Notes: generated from the letters alone by a model not told the origin. A stretch of 64,000 bases of DNA from Microbacterium hominis (GCF_013282805.1 NZ_CP054038.1:2852001-2916000); one strand, 5' to 3'; numbered from the stretch's first letter, positions 32,993 through 41,873 are shown. Numbers and translations are program-made.

Positions 32993-33083
32993 CGCGTGCA
33001 GAACTCCGGAAAACCTGCCCCGCGGCCGCCGATGGCGCCGGATTCACCCCGTTCCCGCGAGAAGTTCCGGAGTTCTGCACGCG
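32993..33083. repeat. Inverted-repeat element, family B copy 2
   Basis: Perfect 19-bp arms CGCGTGCAGAACTCCGGAA (32993-33011) and TTCCGGAGTTCTGCACGCG (33065-33083) around 53 bases. It lies 18 bases past the guaA stop codon. Core and right inner half align with copy 1. Confidence 0.85.
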
Positions 33084-33100
33084 GCAGGCATCCCCTCAGC

Positions 33101-34684
33101 TCACTCCCACTCGATGGTCCCCGGGGGCTTCGACGTCACGTCGAGCACGACCCGGTTGACCTCGCGCACCTCGTTGGTGATGCGGTTGGAGATCTTCGAG
33201 AGCACGTCGTAGGGAAGGCGCGTCCAGTCGGCGGTCATGGCGTCTTCGCTGGAGACCGGGCGCAGCACGATCGGGTGGCCGTAGGTGCGGCCGTCACCCT
33301 GCACGCCCACGCTGCGCACATCGGCCAGGAGCACGACCGGGCACTGCCAGATCTCTCCGTCGAGGCCCGCCTTCGTCAGCTCCTCGCGCGCGATGGCGTC
33401 GGCATCACGCAGAATCTCGAGGCGGTCAGCGGTGATCTCACCGACGATCCGGATGCCGAGGCCGGGGCCCGGAAACGGCTGGCGACCGACGATGACCTCC
33501 GGCAGGCCCAGCTCGCGGCCGATCGCGCGCACCTCGTCCTTGAAGAGGGTGCGCAGCGGCTCGACCAGCTCGAACTGCAGGTCTTCGGGAAGACCCCCCA
33601 CGTTGTGGTGCGACTTGATGTTCGCCGTGCCGGTGCCCCCGCCCGACTCGACGACGTCGGGGTAGAGCGTGCCCTGTACGAGGAAGCGGATCGGCTCGCC
33701 GTCGGCCTCGGCCTCGGCGACGAGCCGGGCCTCGGCCTGCTCGAACGTGCGGATGAACTCCCGCCCGATGATCTTGCGCTTCTCCTCGGGGTCGCTCACC
33801 CCGGCGAGGGCCGCGAGGAACTGCTCGCGCGCGTCGACGGTCACCAGGCGCACACCGGTCGACGCGACGTAGTCCTGCTCGACCTGCTCCCGCTCGTTCT
33901 TGCGCAGCAGTCCGTGGTCGACGAAGATGCAGACGAGCTGGTCGCCGACGGCCTCGTGCACGAGCGCCGCCGCGACCGCCGAGTCGACGCCGCCCGACAG
34001 CCCGCAGATCACGCGGCCGGAGCCGATCTGCGCGCGGATCTTCTCGACCTGCTCGGCGATGACGTTGCCGCTGTTCCAGTCGGCGGGAAGCCCCGCCGCC
34101 TTGTGCAGGAAGTTCTCGATGACCTGCTGACCGTGGTCGGAGTGCTTGACCTCGGGATGCCACTGCACGCCGTAGAAGCACTTCTCGTCGTTTCCGAACG
34201 CGGCCACGGGGGTCGCGGCGGTCGAGGCGAGCACGTCGAAGCCCTCGGGCGCGCGGGAGACCTGATCGCCGTGGCTCATCCACACGTTCTGCGCGGCCGG
34301 CTGGCCGCCCAGCAGCACGCCGCCCTCGTTCGCGATCGCCGCGTCGGTGGCGCCGTACTCCCGCAGCCCCGTGTTGGCGACCTCGCCGCCGAGGGTCTGG
34401 GCCATCACCTGGAAGCCGTAGCAGATGCCGAGCGTCGGCACGCCGAGATCGAACACGCCCGGGTCGAGCCCCGGCGCACCCTCTTCGTACACCGACGACG
34501 GTCCGCCCGACAGGATGATGCCCACCGGGTTCTTGGCCGCGATGTCGGCGGCGGATGCCGTGTGGGGCACGATCTCGCTGTAGACGCCGGCCTCGCGCAC
34601 CCGGCGCGCGATCAGCTGCGCGTACTGGGCGCCGAAGTCGACCACCAGCACCGGGCGCTGGGAGGTCTCGGTCTGTTCTGTCAC
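33101..34684 (-). CDS. guaA: GMP synthase (glutamine-hydrolysing)
   Basis: A 527-residue bifunctional enzyme converting XMP to GMP with ATP and glutamine. The N-terminal class I amidotransferase has Cys88 in GICYGFQVM and the His-Glu pair in WHPEVKHS; the ATP pyrophosphatase domain has the P-loop [14 protein letters not shown] near residue 235; the C-terminal dimerisation domain ends in the invariant KPPGTIEWE. Length is standard. It is the last gene of a tightly overlapping group (GuaB3-like, SURF1, DUF3817, guaA): its ATG overlaps the DUF3817 stop by 4 bases. Cytoplasmic, purine nucleotide synthesis. Confidence 0.97.
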   Translation of the reverse strand: MTEQTETSQRPVLVVDFGAQYAQLIARRVREAGVYSEIVPHTASAADIAAKNPVGIILSGGPSSVYEEGAPGLDPGVFDLGVPTLGICYGFQVMAQTLGGEVANTGLREYGATDAAIANEGGVLLGGQPAAQNVWMSHGDQVSRAPEGFDVLASTAATPVAAFGNDEKCFYGVQWHPEVKHSDHGQQVIENFLHKAAGLPADWNSGNVIAEQVEKIRAQIGSGRVICGLSGGVDSAVAAALVHEAVGDQLVCIFVDHGLLRKNEREQVEQDYVASTGVRLVTVDAREQFLAALAGVSDPEEKRKIIGREFIRTFEQAEARLVAEAEADGEPIRFLVQGTLYPDVVESGGGTGTANIKSHHNVGGLPEDLQFELVEPLRTLFKDEVRAIGRELGLPEVIVGRQPFPGPGLGIRIVGEITADRLEILRDADAIAREELTKAGLDGEIWQCPVVLLADVRSVGVQGDGRTYGHPIVLRPVSSEDAMTADWTRLPYDVLSKISNRITNEVREVNRVVLDVTSKPPGTIEWE

Positions 34685-35226
34685 CGCTTGTTCTCCGTCG
34701 GGATCGCGTGGGTCAGGGAAGAGTGCTCGGCACGGGTGTGCAGCTCCGCGTCTTCGCGGCGCTGCAGGTAGGCGCGCACCTCACGGGCGACGCGCGACTC
34801 CATGAAGAAGGACAGGAGCGGGATCACGCCGCCGAGCGCGAGCATGATGAAGCGGCCGAACGGCCAGCGCATGAGGCTCCAGATGCGGAAGCACGCGAAC
34901 AGGTACACGACGTAGAACCAGCCGTGGGCGACGAGGATCGCCAGCGAGATGTTCACTCCGTCGCCGACGGAGGTCATCTCGCACGCGTTCGTCATCGGCG
35001 CGAACAGCGACCACCACTGGCAGTCCGGCCCCGCGATCACCGGCGCCAACCACAGGAAGCCCCCCGAGCCGCCGAGGAAGAGCTCCAGGTGCAGCGGGGT
35101 GTACTTCAGGATCATCTCGGCGACCAGCAGGAGCAGGCCGACACCGGTGATGATCGAGCAGACGACGTAGAACTTCAGGGCTCCGCGGATCGCAGGGAAC
35201 GAGGCGAGCTTGGGTTCGCGGGGCAT
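34681..35226 (-). CDS. DUF3817 family membrane protein
   Basis: A 181-residue protein with three to four membrane segments ([80 protein letters not shown]), matching DUF3817 proteins that usually stand next to guaA in actinobacteria. The C-terminal tail is charged and cytoplasmic. Between the first two helices lies an extra outward loop with two Cys. ATG 35226 is supported by family length. Function unknown; the guaA coupling hints at no particular role. Confidence 0.85.
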   Translation of the reverse strand: MPREPKLASFPAIRGALKFYVVCSIITGVGLLLLVAEMILKYTPLHLELFLGGSGGFLWLAPVIAGPDCQWWSLFAPMTNACEMTSVGDGVNISLAILVAHGWFYVVYLFACFRIWSLMRWPFGRFIMLALGGVIPLLSFFMESRVAREVRAYLQRREDAELHTRAEHSSLTHAIPTENKR

Positions 35227-35236
35227 GGCTTCCAGT

Positions 35237-36157
35237 CTAGCCGCGGGCGGGCTCGGGTCCGTCCGGGGCGGTGACCGGCTCGGGGTCGGCTGCCGACATG
35301 GATGCCGCGGCCGCGGCATCCTCCAGTTCTTCGACTTCCTTCTCCCACTGGTCCTTCGCCAGCCGGTACCAGATGTAGAAGGCGAAGCCGGCGAACACGG
35401 CCCACTCGGCGGCGTAGAAGATGTTCAGCCAGTTGACGCTCGAACCCTGGCTGGGGGCCGGCGAGTGGATGGCGACGAGAGCGTTGTCGCCCATGCCGCC
35501 GGTCGGGTCGTCGGAGACGAGGTAGGGGCGGTACACCGAGAGCCCCTCGACGTCGGTCCACTGGCCGAGGAGGGCGGCGGGCGACATGCGGGTCATCGTC
35601 TGGGGATCCTCGCCGCGCGGGGGCATCGCCGGTCCCTCGTCGGAGACCAGGCGCCCCCTCAGCACGGCGGGCTCTCCGATGTCGACGGTGTCGACCACGC
35701 CCTCCATCCCGATCGCGGCGGCTTCGGCATCCTCCCGCGTGGGAGCCCACGCGAGGGCCACCGCGATCGAGGTCTGCGGGCCCTGGCCGAGGCCGAGCTC
35801 GCCGTCCCACAAGCGGAACTGCCCGGTCACCCAGTACCCCTCGACGCCGTCGTTGAAGCGCGACTCGACGATGAGGAAGTCGGGGCCGATCCACCAGCCC
35901 GACACCTCCACCTTCTGGCCGACGAACGGCTCCGGGAGGTAGGCGCCCGGCTCGACGACCTCGGCGATCGGCCGCACCACCTCGGTCGCTCCCTCGGGCA
36001 CCGGGTCGGTGTCGATCGCGCGACCCAGCTGCCACTGGCCCAGCCACGCGAACACGCCCGCCACGACGAGGCAGAAGATCAGCATCCCGATCCAGCGGGG
36101 TCGGAGCAGCACCTCCCGCAGCGTCGGCGGGAAGACCTCGGGTACCGCGTCGCTCAT
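35237..36157 (-). CDS. SURF1 family protein
   Basis: A 306-residue protein with the SURF1 plan: an N-terminal membrane helix (GMLIFCLVVAGVFAWLGQWQLGRA), a long external domain with the motif VEVSGWWIGPDFLIVESRF...GYWVTGQFRL, and a C-terminal helix (FYAAEWAVFAGFAFYIWYRLA). SURF1 helps haem a/cytochrome oxidase assembly. The cytoplasmic tail is acidic. The start overlaps the GuaB3-like stop (ATGA), so the two are coupled. In this lineage it likely acts on aa3 oxidase, an inference from the family. Confidence 0.88.
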   Translation of the reverse strand: MSDAVPEVFPPTLREVLLRPRWIGMLIFCLVVAGVFAWLGQWQLGRAIDTDPVPEGATEVVRPIAEVVEPGAYLPEPFVGQKVEVSGWWIGPDFLIVESRFNDGVEGYWVTGQFRLWDGELGLGQGPQTSIAVALAWAPTREDAEAAAIGMEGVVDTVDIGEPAVLRGRLVSDEGPAMPPRGEDPQTMTRMSPAALLGQWTDVEGLSVYRPYLVSDDPTGGMGDNALVAIHSPAPSQGSSVNWLNIFYAAEWAVFAGFAFYIWYRLAKDQWEKEVEELEDAAAAASMSAADPEPVTAPDGPEPARG

Positions 36158-37278
36158 CTGGCGCCGTAGGGCGCGACGACGACCTCGACGCGCTGGAACT
36201 CCTTGAGGTCGGAGTAGCCGGTCGTGGCCATCGACTTGCGCAGCGCCCCGATGAGGTTCGCGGTGCCGTCGGCGACCGGAGCGGGGCCGTACAGCACCGA
36301 CTCGAGGGTCGAGACCTGGTCGACCCTCACGCGGTGGCCGCGCGGCAGCTTCGGGTGGTGGGCCTCCGGGCCCCAGTGGTAGCCCTGGCCGGGCGCGTCG
36401 GTCGCCCGCGCGAGCGCGACGCCGAGCATGACGGCGTCCGCCCCCATCGCGAGCGCCTTGACGATGTCGCCCGAGGTGCCCACTCCGCCGTCGGCGATGA
36501 CGTGCACGTAGCGTCCGCCCGACTCGTCGAGGTAGTCGCGGCGGGCGCCGGCGACGTCGGCGACCGCGGTGGCCATGGGCGCGTGGATGCCGAGCGTGGC
36601 ACGCGTGGTGGATGCCGCGCCCCCGCCGAACCCGACGAGAACGCCGGCCGCGCCCGTGCGCATGAGGTGCAGGGCCGCGGTGTAGGTGGCGGCGCCGCCC
36701 ACGATGACGGGCACGTCGAGGTCGTAGATGAACTTCTTGAGGTTCAGCGGCTGGTCCACGCTCGAGACGTGCTCGGCCGAGACGGTCGTGCCGCGGATCA
36801 CGAACAGGTCGACGCCGGCGGCGACGACGGTCTCGTAGAGGTCCTGCGTGCGCTGCGGCGTGAGGGCGCCGGCGACGGTGACGCCGGCCGCGCGGATCTC
36901 GGCCAGCCGGTCGCGCACGAGCTCGGGCTTGATCGGCTCGGAGTACAGCTCCTGCATGCGCCGAGTCGCGTCGGCGTCGCCGAGTGAGGCGATCTCGGCG
37001 AAGAGGGGCTCGGGGTCGTCGTAGCGCGTCCACAGGCCCTCGAGGTCGAGCACACCGAGGCCGCCGAGCTTTCCGAGCATGATCGCCGTCTGGGGGCTGA
37101 CGACGGAGTCCATGGGGGCGCCGAGCACCGGGATGTCGAACTGGAAGGCGTCGATGGTCCACGCCGTCGAGACGTCCTCCGGGTTGCGGGTGCGCCGCGA
37201 GGGCACGACCGTGATGTCGTCGAACGTGTACGCGCGGCGAGCGCGCTTGGCGCGGCCGAGCTCGATCTCCATGGTCAC
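36154..37278 (-). CDS. GuaB3 family IMP dehydrogenase-related protein
   Basis: A 374-residue TIM-barrel protein of the GuaB3 branch. It has the IMPDH N-terminus (YTFDDITVVPSRRTRNPEDVSTAWTID) and HVIADGGVGTSGDIVKALAMGADAVMLG but no CBS domains. At the position of the IMPDH catalytic Cys (GPGSICTT in guaB of this window) the sequence is GGGAASTTR, with Ser, so classical IMP dehydrogenase chemistry is unlikely. Some other GuaB3 proteins have been reported to act as GMP reductases. The true guaB lies at 41887. The gene leads the overlapping SURF1-DUF3817-guaA group, pointing to purine metabolism. Confidence 0.88.
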   Translation of the reverse strand: MTMEIELGRAKRARRAYTFDDITVVPSRRTRNPEDVSTAWTIDAFQFDIPVLGAPMDSVVSPQTAIMLGKLGGLGVLDLEGLWTRYDDPEPLFAEIASLGDADATRRMQELYSEPIKPELVRDRLAEIRAAGVTVAGALTPQRTQDLYETVVAAGVDLFVIRGTTVSAEHVSSVDQPLNLKKFIYDLDVPVIVGGAATYTAALHLMRTGAAGVLVGFGGGAASTTRATLGIHAPMATAVADVAGARRDYLDESGGRYVHVIADGGVGTSGDIVKALAMGADAVMLGVALARATDAPGQGYHWGPEAHHPKLPRGHRVRVDQVSTLESVLYGPAPVADGTANLIGALRKSMATTGYSDLKEFQRVEVVVAPYGAR

Positions 37279-37326
37279 CCGCCCAGCCTACCCGCCGGGG
37301 TCGCGCACACCCCAGTCCGGGGCGGG

Positions 37327-39015
37327 TCAGCGCTCGCGGGCGACACGGGCCTCGTCCCACACCGGCGCGTCGGCTTCGACCACCCGGCCGTCGGCGCCGA
37401 ACACGACGAACCGGTCGAACGACTTCGCGAGCCACCGGTCGTGCGTGACCGCCAGCACCGTCCCTTCGAAGCGGGCGAGCGCGTCCTGCAGGGCCTCCGC
37501 CGAGACGAGGTCGAGGTTGTCGGTCGGCTCGTCGAGCAGCAGCAGGGTGGCCCCCGACAGCTCGAGCAACAGGATCTGGAACCGCGCCTGCTGCCCGCCC
37601 GACAGGTCGTCGAAGCGCTGCTCGGCCTGGGCGACCAGGCCGTACCGGTCCAGGGCCGAGCTCGCGGCATCCCGCGGCATTCCCGGCCGCGCATCCTCGC
37701 CGCGATGCAGGATGTCGAGCAGGGTGCGTCCGTCGAACTCGGGATGCCGGTGGGTCTGGGCGAACCACCCGGGAACCACCCGCGCCCCCAGCACCGCGCG
37801 CCCCGTGTGGGCGACCGGGTCGAGCGCCGCACCGGCGGTGGTGAGGTGGCCGAGGCGCCCGTCGGGATCGGTGCCCCCGCGGGCGAGCAGGCGCAGGAAG
37901 TGCGACTTGCCCGACCCGTTCGATCCGAGCACCGCGACTCGGTCGCCGAACCACACCTCCAGGTCGAAGGGCTGCATCAGGCCCGTGAGCTCGAGTCGCT
38001 CGGCGACGACCGCCCGGCGGCCGGTGCGGGCGCCGCGCAGACGCAGGTCGAGGTCCTGCTCGCGCGGGCGCTCCTGCGGCGGCCCCGCCTCCTCGAACTT
38101 GCGCAGCCGCGTCTGGGCGGCGCGGTATCGGCTCGTGAACGTGTCGTTCGCGGTGGCCTTCACCTTGAGCGTCGCCACGAGGGTCTTGAGCTTGGCGTGC
38201 TGCTCGTCCCACCGGCGGCGCAGCTCGTCGAGGCGCGCCATCCGCTCGTCCCGGGCGCGGTGGTACGTGCCGAAGCCGCCGCCGTGCACCCACGCGGTGC
38301 TGCCGGCGCCGCCGACCTCCAGGGTCACGATGCGATCGGCAGCCCGCGCGAGGAGCTCGCGGTCGTGGGAGATGAGCAGCACGGTCTTCGGCGTCTCGCG
38401 CAGCCGCGCCTCGAGCCAGCGCTTGCCGGGCACGTCGAGGTAGTTGTCGGGCTCGTCCAGCAGCAGCACCTGATCGGGGCCGCGCAGGAGCGCCTCCAGC
38501 GCGAGGCGCTTCTGCTCGCCGCCCGACAGGGTCGTCAGCTCGCGGAACCTCCCCCGCGCGAAGGGCACGCCCAGCGCCGCCACCGTGCACGTGTCCCACA
38601 CCGTCTCGTATTCGTAGCCGCCCGCCTCGGCGTAGTCGGCGAGCGCGGCGGCATACCGCATCTGCGTGTCGAGGTCGTCGGCCTCGATGATGGCCGCCTC
38701 GGCGTCTTCGAGCTCGCGGGCGGTGCGCCGCACCCGGTCGGGAGCCACCGCGATAAGCAGGTCGTGCACCGTCTGGCCGGGCCCGCCGTGGCCGACGAAC
38801 TGGTCCATGACGCCGAGCCCGCCGTCGATCGAGACCACCCCCGCGTGCGGCGCGAGGTCGCCGCGCACGATGCGCATGAGCGTCGTCTTGCCGGCGCCGT
38901 TCTGGCCGATGAGCGCCGTCGTCGTGCCCTCCCCCACGCGGAAGCTCACCTCGTCGAGAAGCGGACGCCCGTCGGGGAGCGCGTACGAGACGGCGGAGAT
39001 GTCGATGTAGCCCAT
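37327..39015 (-). CDS. ABC-F family ATP-binding protein
   Basis: A 562-residue soluble protein with two ABC domains and no membrane part. Domain 1 has Walker A GQNGAGKT and signature TLSGGEQKRLALEALL with DEPDNYLD; domain 2 has Walker A GSNGSGKS and signature DLSGGQQARFQILLLEL with DEPTDNLD. A charged linker (~240-310: ARDERMARLDELRRRWDEQHAKLKTLVATLKVKATAND) is the P-site interacting arm. ABC-F proteins act on ribosomes, as translation factors or in antibiotic protection; which applies here is unknown. It is 48 bases upstream of the GuaB3-like gene on the same strand. Confidence 0.9.
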   Translation of the reverse strand: MGYIDISAVSYALPDGRPLLDEVSFRVGEGTTTALIGQNGAGKTTLMRIVRGDLAPHAGVVSIDGGLGVMDQFVGHGGPGQTVHDLLIAVAPDRVRRTARELEDAEAAIIEADDLDTQMRYAAALADYAEAGGYEYETVWDTCTVAALGVPFARGRFRELTTLSGGEQKRLALEALLRGPDQVLLLDEPDNYLDVPGKRWLEARLRETPKTVLLISHDRELLARAADRIVTLEVGGAGSTAWVHGGGFGTYHRARDERMARLDELRRRWDEQHAKLKTLVATLKVKATANDTFTSRYRAAQTRLRKFEEAGPPQERPREQDLDLRLRGARTGRRAVVAERLELTGLMQPFDLEVWFGDRVAVLGSNGSGKSHFLRLLARGGTDPDGRLGHLTTAGAALDPVAHTGRAVLGARVVPGWFAQTHRHPEFDGRTLLDILHRGEDARPGMPRDAASSALDRYGLVAQAEQRFDDLSGGQQARFQILLLELSGATLLLLDEPTDNLDLVSAEALQDALARFEGTVLAVTHDRWLAKSFDRFVVFGADGRVVEADAPVWDEARVARER

Positions 39016-39076
39016 GGCGAACCTGTCTGCCCCGCGGCATCCATTCGTATCGTCGTCCGGGGAGCCGACCAGCCTA

Positions 39077-39184
39077 CCTGGTTCCCGGCCGCTGCCTGGT
39101 TCGTGGTCGTTGCCTGGTTCCCGGCCGCTGCCTGGTTCCCGGCCGTTGCCTGGTTCCGGGCCGTTGCCTGGTTCGTGGTCGCCC
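39077..39184. repeat. 18-bp minisatellite, six units
   Basis: Units read CCTGGTTCCCGGCCGCTG with variants at positions 10-18 (for example CCTGGTTCGTGGTCGTTG), in register from 39077. It lies between the ABC-F start and the DUF2277 stop. The period is a multiple of three and all frames stay open, but nothing indicates translation. Confidence 0.8.
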
Positions 39185-39218
39185 GGCGCGGCCGGGTCGC
39201 CCCGCCACCCGCGGCGGA

Positions 39219-39299
39219 TCCGGAAACCGGACCACCCGACGCTTTCCGGACCAGATCGCCCCGTCGCTCCGGGAACGGGCCCGGCCTCCGGTTTCCGGA
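39219..39299. repeat. 81-bp nested palindrome, family A copy 2
   Basis: Outer arms TCCGGAAACCGGA (39219-39231) and TCCGGTTTCCGGA (39287-39299), perfect. Inner half-sites are TTTCCGGA and TCCGGGAA (one mismatch). It ends 17 bases from the DUF2277 stop. Confidence 0.85.
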
Positions 39300-39315
39300 G
39301 GTGCGTCGCGGACGC

Positions 39316-39594
39316 TCACGCGGCCGCGTACCGCCCGGACTTGATCGCGCGGGCGCGGGCCTTGGCCGCCTCCTCCTCGCGGTTCTTCGGCGGCGTGGTG
39401 GCGACGAGGTCGTCGAGCAGGTGCTGGGTGAGGTGCGCGATCTCGTGCACGGCATGGTCGAAGGCCTCCTGATTGGCCTTCGACGGCTTGGTGGTGCCCG
39501 CGATCTTGCGCACGTACTGCAGCGCCGCGGCGTGCACCTCGTCGGAGGTGGCCGCCGGCTCGAAGTTGTGGAGGGTGTGGATGTTCCGGCACAT
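39316..39594 (-). CDS. DUF2277 family protein
   Basis: A 92-residue protein starting MCRNIHTLHNFEPAATSDEVHAAALQYVRKIAG, the hallmark of DUF2277, with the helical, charged C-terminus KNREEEAAKARARAIKSGRYAAA. The family occurs widely in actinobacteria as a short stand-alone protein; its function is unknown. Cys2 with His6 and His9 near the start could bind metal, which is speculation. ATG 39594 gives the canonical N-terminus, although an in-frame Met lies 11 codons upstream. Confidence 0.88.
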   Translation of the reverse strand: MCRNIHTLHNFEPAATSDEVHAAALQYVRKIAGTTKPSKANQEAFDHAVHEIAHLTQHLLDDLVATTPPKNREEEAAKARARAIKSGRYAAA

Positions 39595-39635
39595 GCGAGC
39601 GACGATACGCCGCCGGCCCGGCATCCTGAACCCTC

Positions 39636-40262
39636 TTACCAGCCTTCGTCCACGCGCGGCGCGTAGCGCAGCACCGTCGCCTTCTCGGTCGGGAAGCAGG
39701 CGGTGAACATGTCCGCCACCCGCGGGTCGGTGTCGTAGTCGTCGGCCAGTCGCAGGCCGATGATCGTGTTCAGCAGCATCCCGCGGGCGAGGAACTCCTC
39801 GGCGCGATCGGAATCGAACCCCAGGTCGCGCAGGAACTGCCATACCCGCGCGTAGCAGTCGCGTGCCCGGGGGCCGATCACGGGATGGGCGCCGAGCAGG
39901 AACGCGTGCGAGAGCGTCTGGTGCAGTCCCCGCACCTGCAGGAGATCGATGTAGCCGCGACCGACGCAGCGCTCCAGTTCGCCGTCCTCGCGCTCGGCCT
40001 CTGCCGCGGATGCCGTGAAGGCGGCGAGCAGACGGCTGACCGCCTCGTCGAGCACCTCGAGGAAGAGCGTCTCCTTCGAGCCGAACAGCCGCACGACGTA
40101 GGGCTGGGAGACGGATGCCGCCCGCGCGACGTCGTCGGTCGTGGCGCCGTAGTAGCCCTTGGCGCCGAAGACGGCCAGGGCCGCGAGGAGGATCTGCGCG
40201 CGTCGCTCGTCGGAGCTCAGCCGCTGCTTCGGTGCATCGGCGATCGAGGTCATGGTTGACAT
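39636..40262 (-). CDS. TetR family regulator of the adjacent MFS exporter
   Basis: A 208-residue TetR protein. The DNA-binding domain reads RRAQILLAALAVFGAKGYYGATTDDVARAASVSQPYVVRLFGSKETLF over residues ~20-67. The ligand domain is all-helical. It is divergent from the MFS gene at 40333, with 70 bases between start codons that contain two 16-bp dyads, so it most likely represses both genes and is released by a substrate of the pump. ATG 40262 abuts the first dyad; an alternative ATG is at 40253. Confidence 0.88.
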   Translation of the reverse strand: MSTMTSIADAPKQRLSSDERRAQILLAALAVFGAKGYYGATTDDVARAASVSQPYVVRLFGSKETLFLEVLDEAVSRLLAAFTASAAEAEREDGELERCVGRGYIDLLQVRGLHQTLSHAFLLGAHPVIGPRARDCYARVWQFLRDLGFDSDRAEEFLARGMLLNTIIGLRLADDYDTDPRVADMFTACFPTEKATVLRYAPRVDEGW

Positions 40263-40278
40263 GTTATCAGTCGATTAC
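40263..40278. promoter_or_regulatory. Operator box 1 for TetR regulator
   Basis: GTTATCAGTCGATTAC: inverted 6-bp half-sites around four bases, one mismatch. Directly adjacent to the TetR start codon. Confidence 0.75.
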
Positions 40279-40296
40279 TACAGTGCTCTCAGATTG

Positions 40297-40312
40297 GTAA
40301 TCATCCGATTAC
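40297..40312. promoter_or_regulatory. Operator box 2 for TetR regulator
   Basis: GTAATCATCCGATTAC: perfect GTAATC/GATTAC half-sites around four bases, 34 bases centre-to-centre from box 1, 20 bases before the MFS start codon. Confidence 0.8.
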
Positions 40313-40332
40313 AACCAGGAACGGACACTCCC

Positions 40333-41802
40333 ATGACCACAGAGCTCGCCGCCCCGCCGGCGGCATCCGACAGCTCCCCCGCCGCATCCCGGCGCCCGCT
40401 CGGTCTCGTCATCGCCGCGGCCTCCCTGCCGATGTTCATGGCCACGCTCGACAACCTCGTGATGACCAACGCCCTGCCGGTGCTGCACCGCGAGATGGGG
40501 GCGAGCGTCGAGGAGCTGCAGTGGTTCGTGAACGCCTACACGCTCGCGTTCGCCGGCGCGATCCTCATCGCCTCGGCGCTGGGCGACCGCTTCGGCCGCC
40601 GCACCGTGTTCGCCATCGGGATCGCGGTGTTCGGCGCCGGGTCGGTGCTCGCCGCGCTCAGCACCGACCCCGGGCAGCTCGTCGCCGCCCGCGCACTGCA
40701 GGGCCTCGGCGGCGCCGGGGTGCTCCCCCTCTCGCTCGCGCTGCTCGCGGGGGCCGTGCCCCCGGAGCGGAGACCGCTCGCGATCGGCATCTGGGGCGGG
40801 ATCTCGGGCCTCGGCGTCGCCGTCGGCCCCCTCGTGGGAGGAGCCGTGATCGAGGGGTGGAACTGGCAGGGGATCTTCTGGATCAACGTGCCCGTCGCCC
40901 TGATCGCCATCCCGCTCGCGTGGGTGGTGCTCCCCAACCACTTCGGGGTGCGGGCGCGCATCGACGTGCCGGGGGCCCTGCTCGCGGCATCCGGCGTGCT
41001 GGCGCTCGTGCACGCGATCGTGCGCGGCAACGACGACGGCTGGGACTCGTTCGGCGTGATCGCCGAGATCGCCGCGGGGGCCGCGCTGCTGGCCGCGTTC
41101 CTCGTATGGCAGATGCGCACGAACGCGCCCCTCATGCCCCTCCGCCTCTTCCGCGATCGCTCGTTCTCGGTGACGAACATCGTCGGGTTCGCGTTCAGCT
41201 TCGGCACCTTCGGGGCGGTGTTCATCCTGATCCAGTACCTGCAGGTCGTGCAGGGCTCGTCGCCGCTCGAGGCCGCCTGGCAGACCACCCCGTGGACCCT
41301 CGCCCCCATGTTCGTCGCGCCGATCGCCGGCCTGATCGCGCCGCGCGTCGGCACCCGCGTGCTCATGGTGACCGGGCTCGCGCTGCAGGCGGTCGCCCTC
41401 ACCTGGATCGCCGCGGTGATGTCGACCGACCTCGACTACCCCGTGCTCATCGCCCCGTTCGTGATGGCGGGGGTGGGCATGGCCCTGGTGTTCGCCCCGT
41501 CGGCCACTGCCCTGCTCGCGACCCTGGGGGTCGTCGACCACGCCAAGGCGTCGGGGGTGAACTCCACCGTGCGCGAGCTGGGCCTCGCGCTCGGCACGGC
41601 GGTGATGACCGCGGTGTTCGTCGGAGCCGGTGGCGAACTGATGCCCGACCTGTACGTCGACGCCGCGCGTCCGGCGGTGCTCGTGGGGGCGGCGGTGCTC
41701 GCCGCCGCGACGGTCGCCGCCCTGTGGCTGCCCGCGGGCCGATCGGCGAGGACGCGGGACGCCGCGGACCGCGCCCCCGGCACCACGGCCCACAGGGCCT
41801 GA
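40333..41802 (+). CDS. MFS transporter, DHA2 (EmrB/QacA-type) drug exporter
   Basis: A 489-residue transporter with about fourteen membrane segments. Family landmarks are FMATLDNLVMTNALPVLHREMGASVEELQWFVNAYTLAFAGAILIASALGDRFGRR (motifs D1 and A) and LGGAGVLPLSLALLAGAVPPERRPLAIGIWGGISGLGVAVGPLVGGAVIEGWNWQGIFWINVPV (motif C and the WRWIFWINVP-type segment). It should expel hydrophobic drugs in exchange for protons. The long N-terminal cytoplasmic piece is Ala/Pro/Ser-rich. Regulated by the divergent TetR. A terminator shared with guaB follows. Confidence 0.92.
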   Translation: MTTELAAPPAASDSSPAASRRPLGLVIAAASLPMFMATLDNLVMTNALPVLHREMGASVEELQWFVNAYTLAFAGAILIASALGDRFGRRTVFAIGIAVFGAGSVLAALSTDPGQLVAARALQGLGGAGVLPLSLALLAGAVPPERRPLAIGIWGGISGLGVAVGPLVGGAVIEGWNWQGIFWINVPVALIAIPLAWVVLPNHFGVRARIDVPGALLAASGVLALVHAIVRGNDDGWDSFGVIAEIAAGAALLAAFLVWQMRTNAPLMPLRLFRDRSFSVTNIVGFAFSFGTFGAVFILIQYLQVVQGSSPLEAAWQTTPWTLAPMFVAPIAGLIAPRVGTRVLMVTGLALQAVALTWIAAVMSTDLDYPVLIAPFVMAGVGMALVFAPSATALLATLGVVDHAKASGVNSTVRELGLALGTAVMTAVFVGAGGELMPDLYVDAARPAVLVGAAVLAAATVAALWLPAGRSARTRDAADRAPGTTAHRA

Positions 41803-41836
41803 CCCGCGTCGGCACTGCGCGCGGTGCGCAGACGAC

Positions 41837-41873
41837 GGAGGGTGGATGCCGCGGGCTGCGGCATCCACCCTCC
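41837..41873. terminator. Bidirectional terminator between MFS gene and guaB
   Basis: Perfect 16-bp arms GGAGGGTGGATGCCGC / GCGGCATCCACCCTCC with a 5-base loop, between two convergent stops (41802 and 41887). The arm contains the GGATGCC heptamer. Confidence 0.9.

Noticed and set aside
35237..39040. A 1267-codon open frame on the minus strand
   Set aside because: Only its end (35237-36157, SURF1) is real; the upstream part is an out-of-frame reading of the GuaB3 and ABC-F genes.
39077..39184. Possible CRISPR array at the 18-bp repeats (also considered at 47867 and 56990)
   Set aside because: Units are contiguous without unique spacers, and no cas genes are present.
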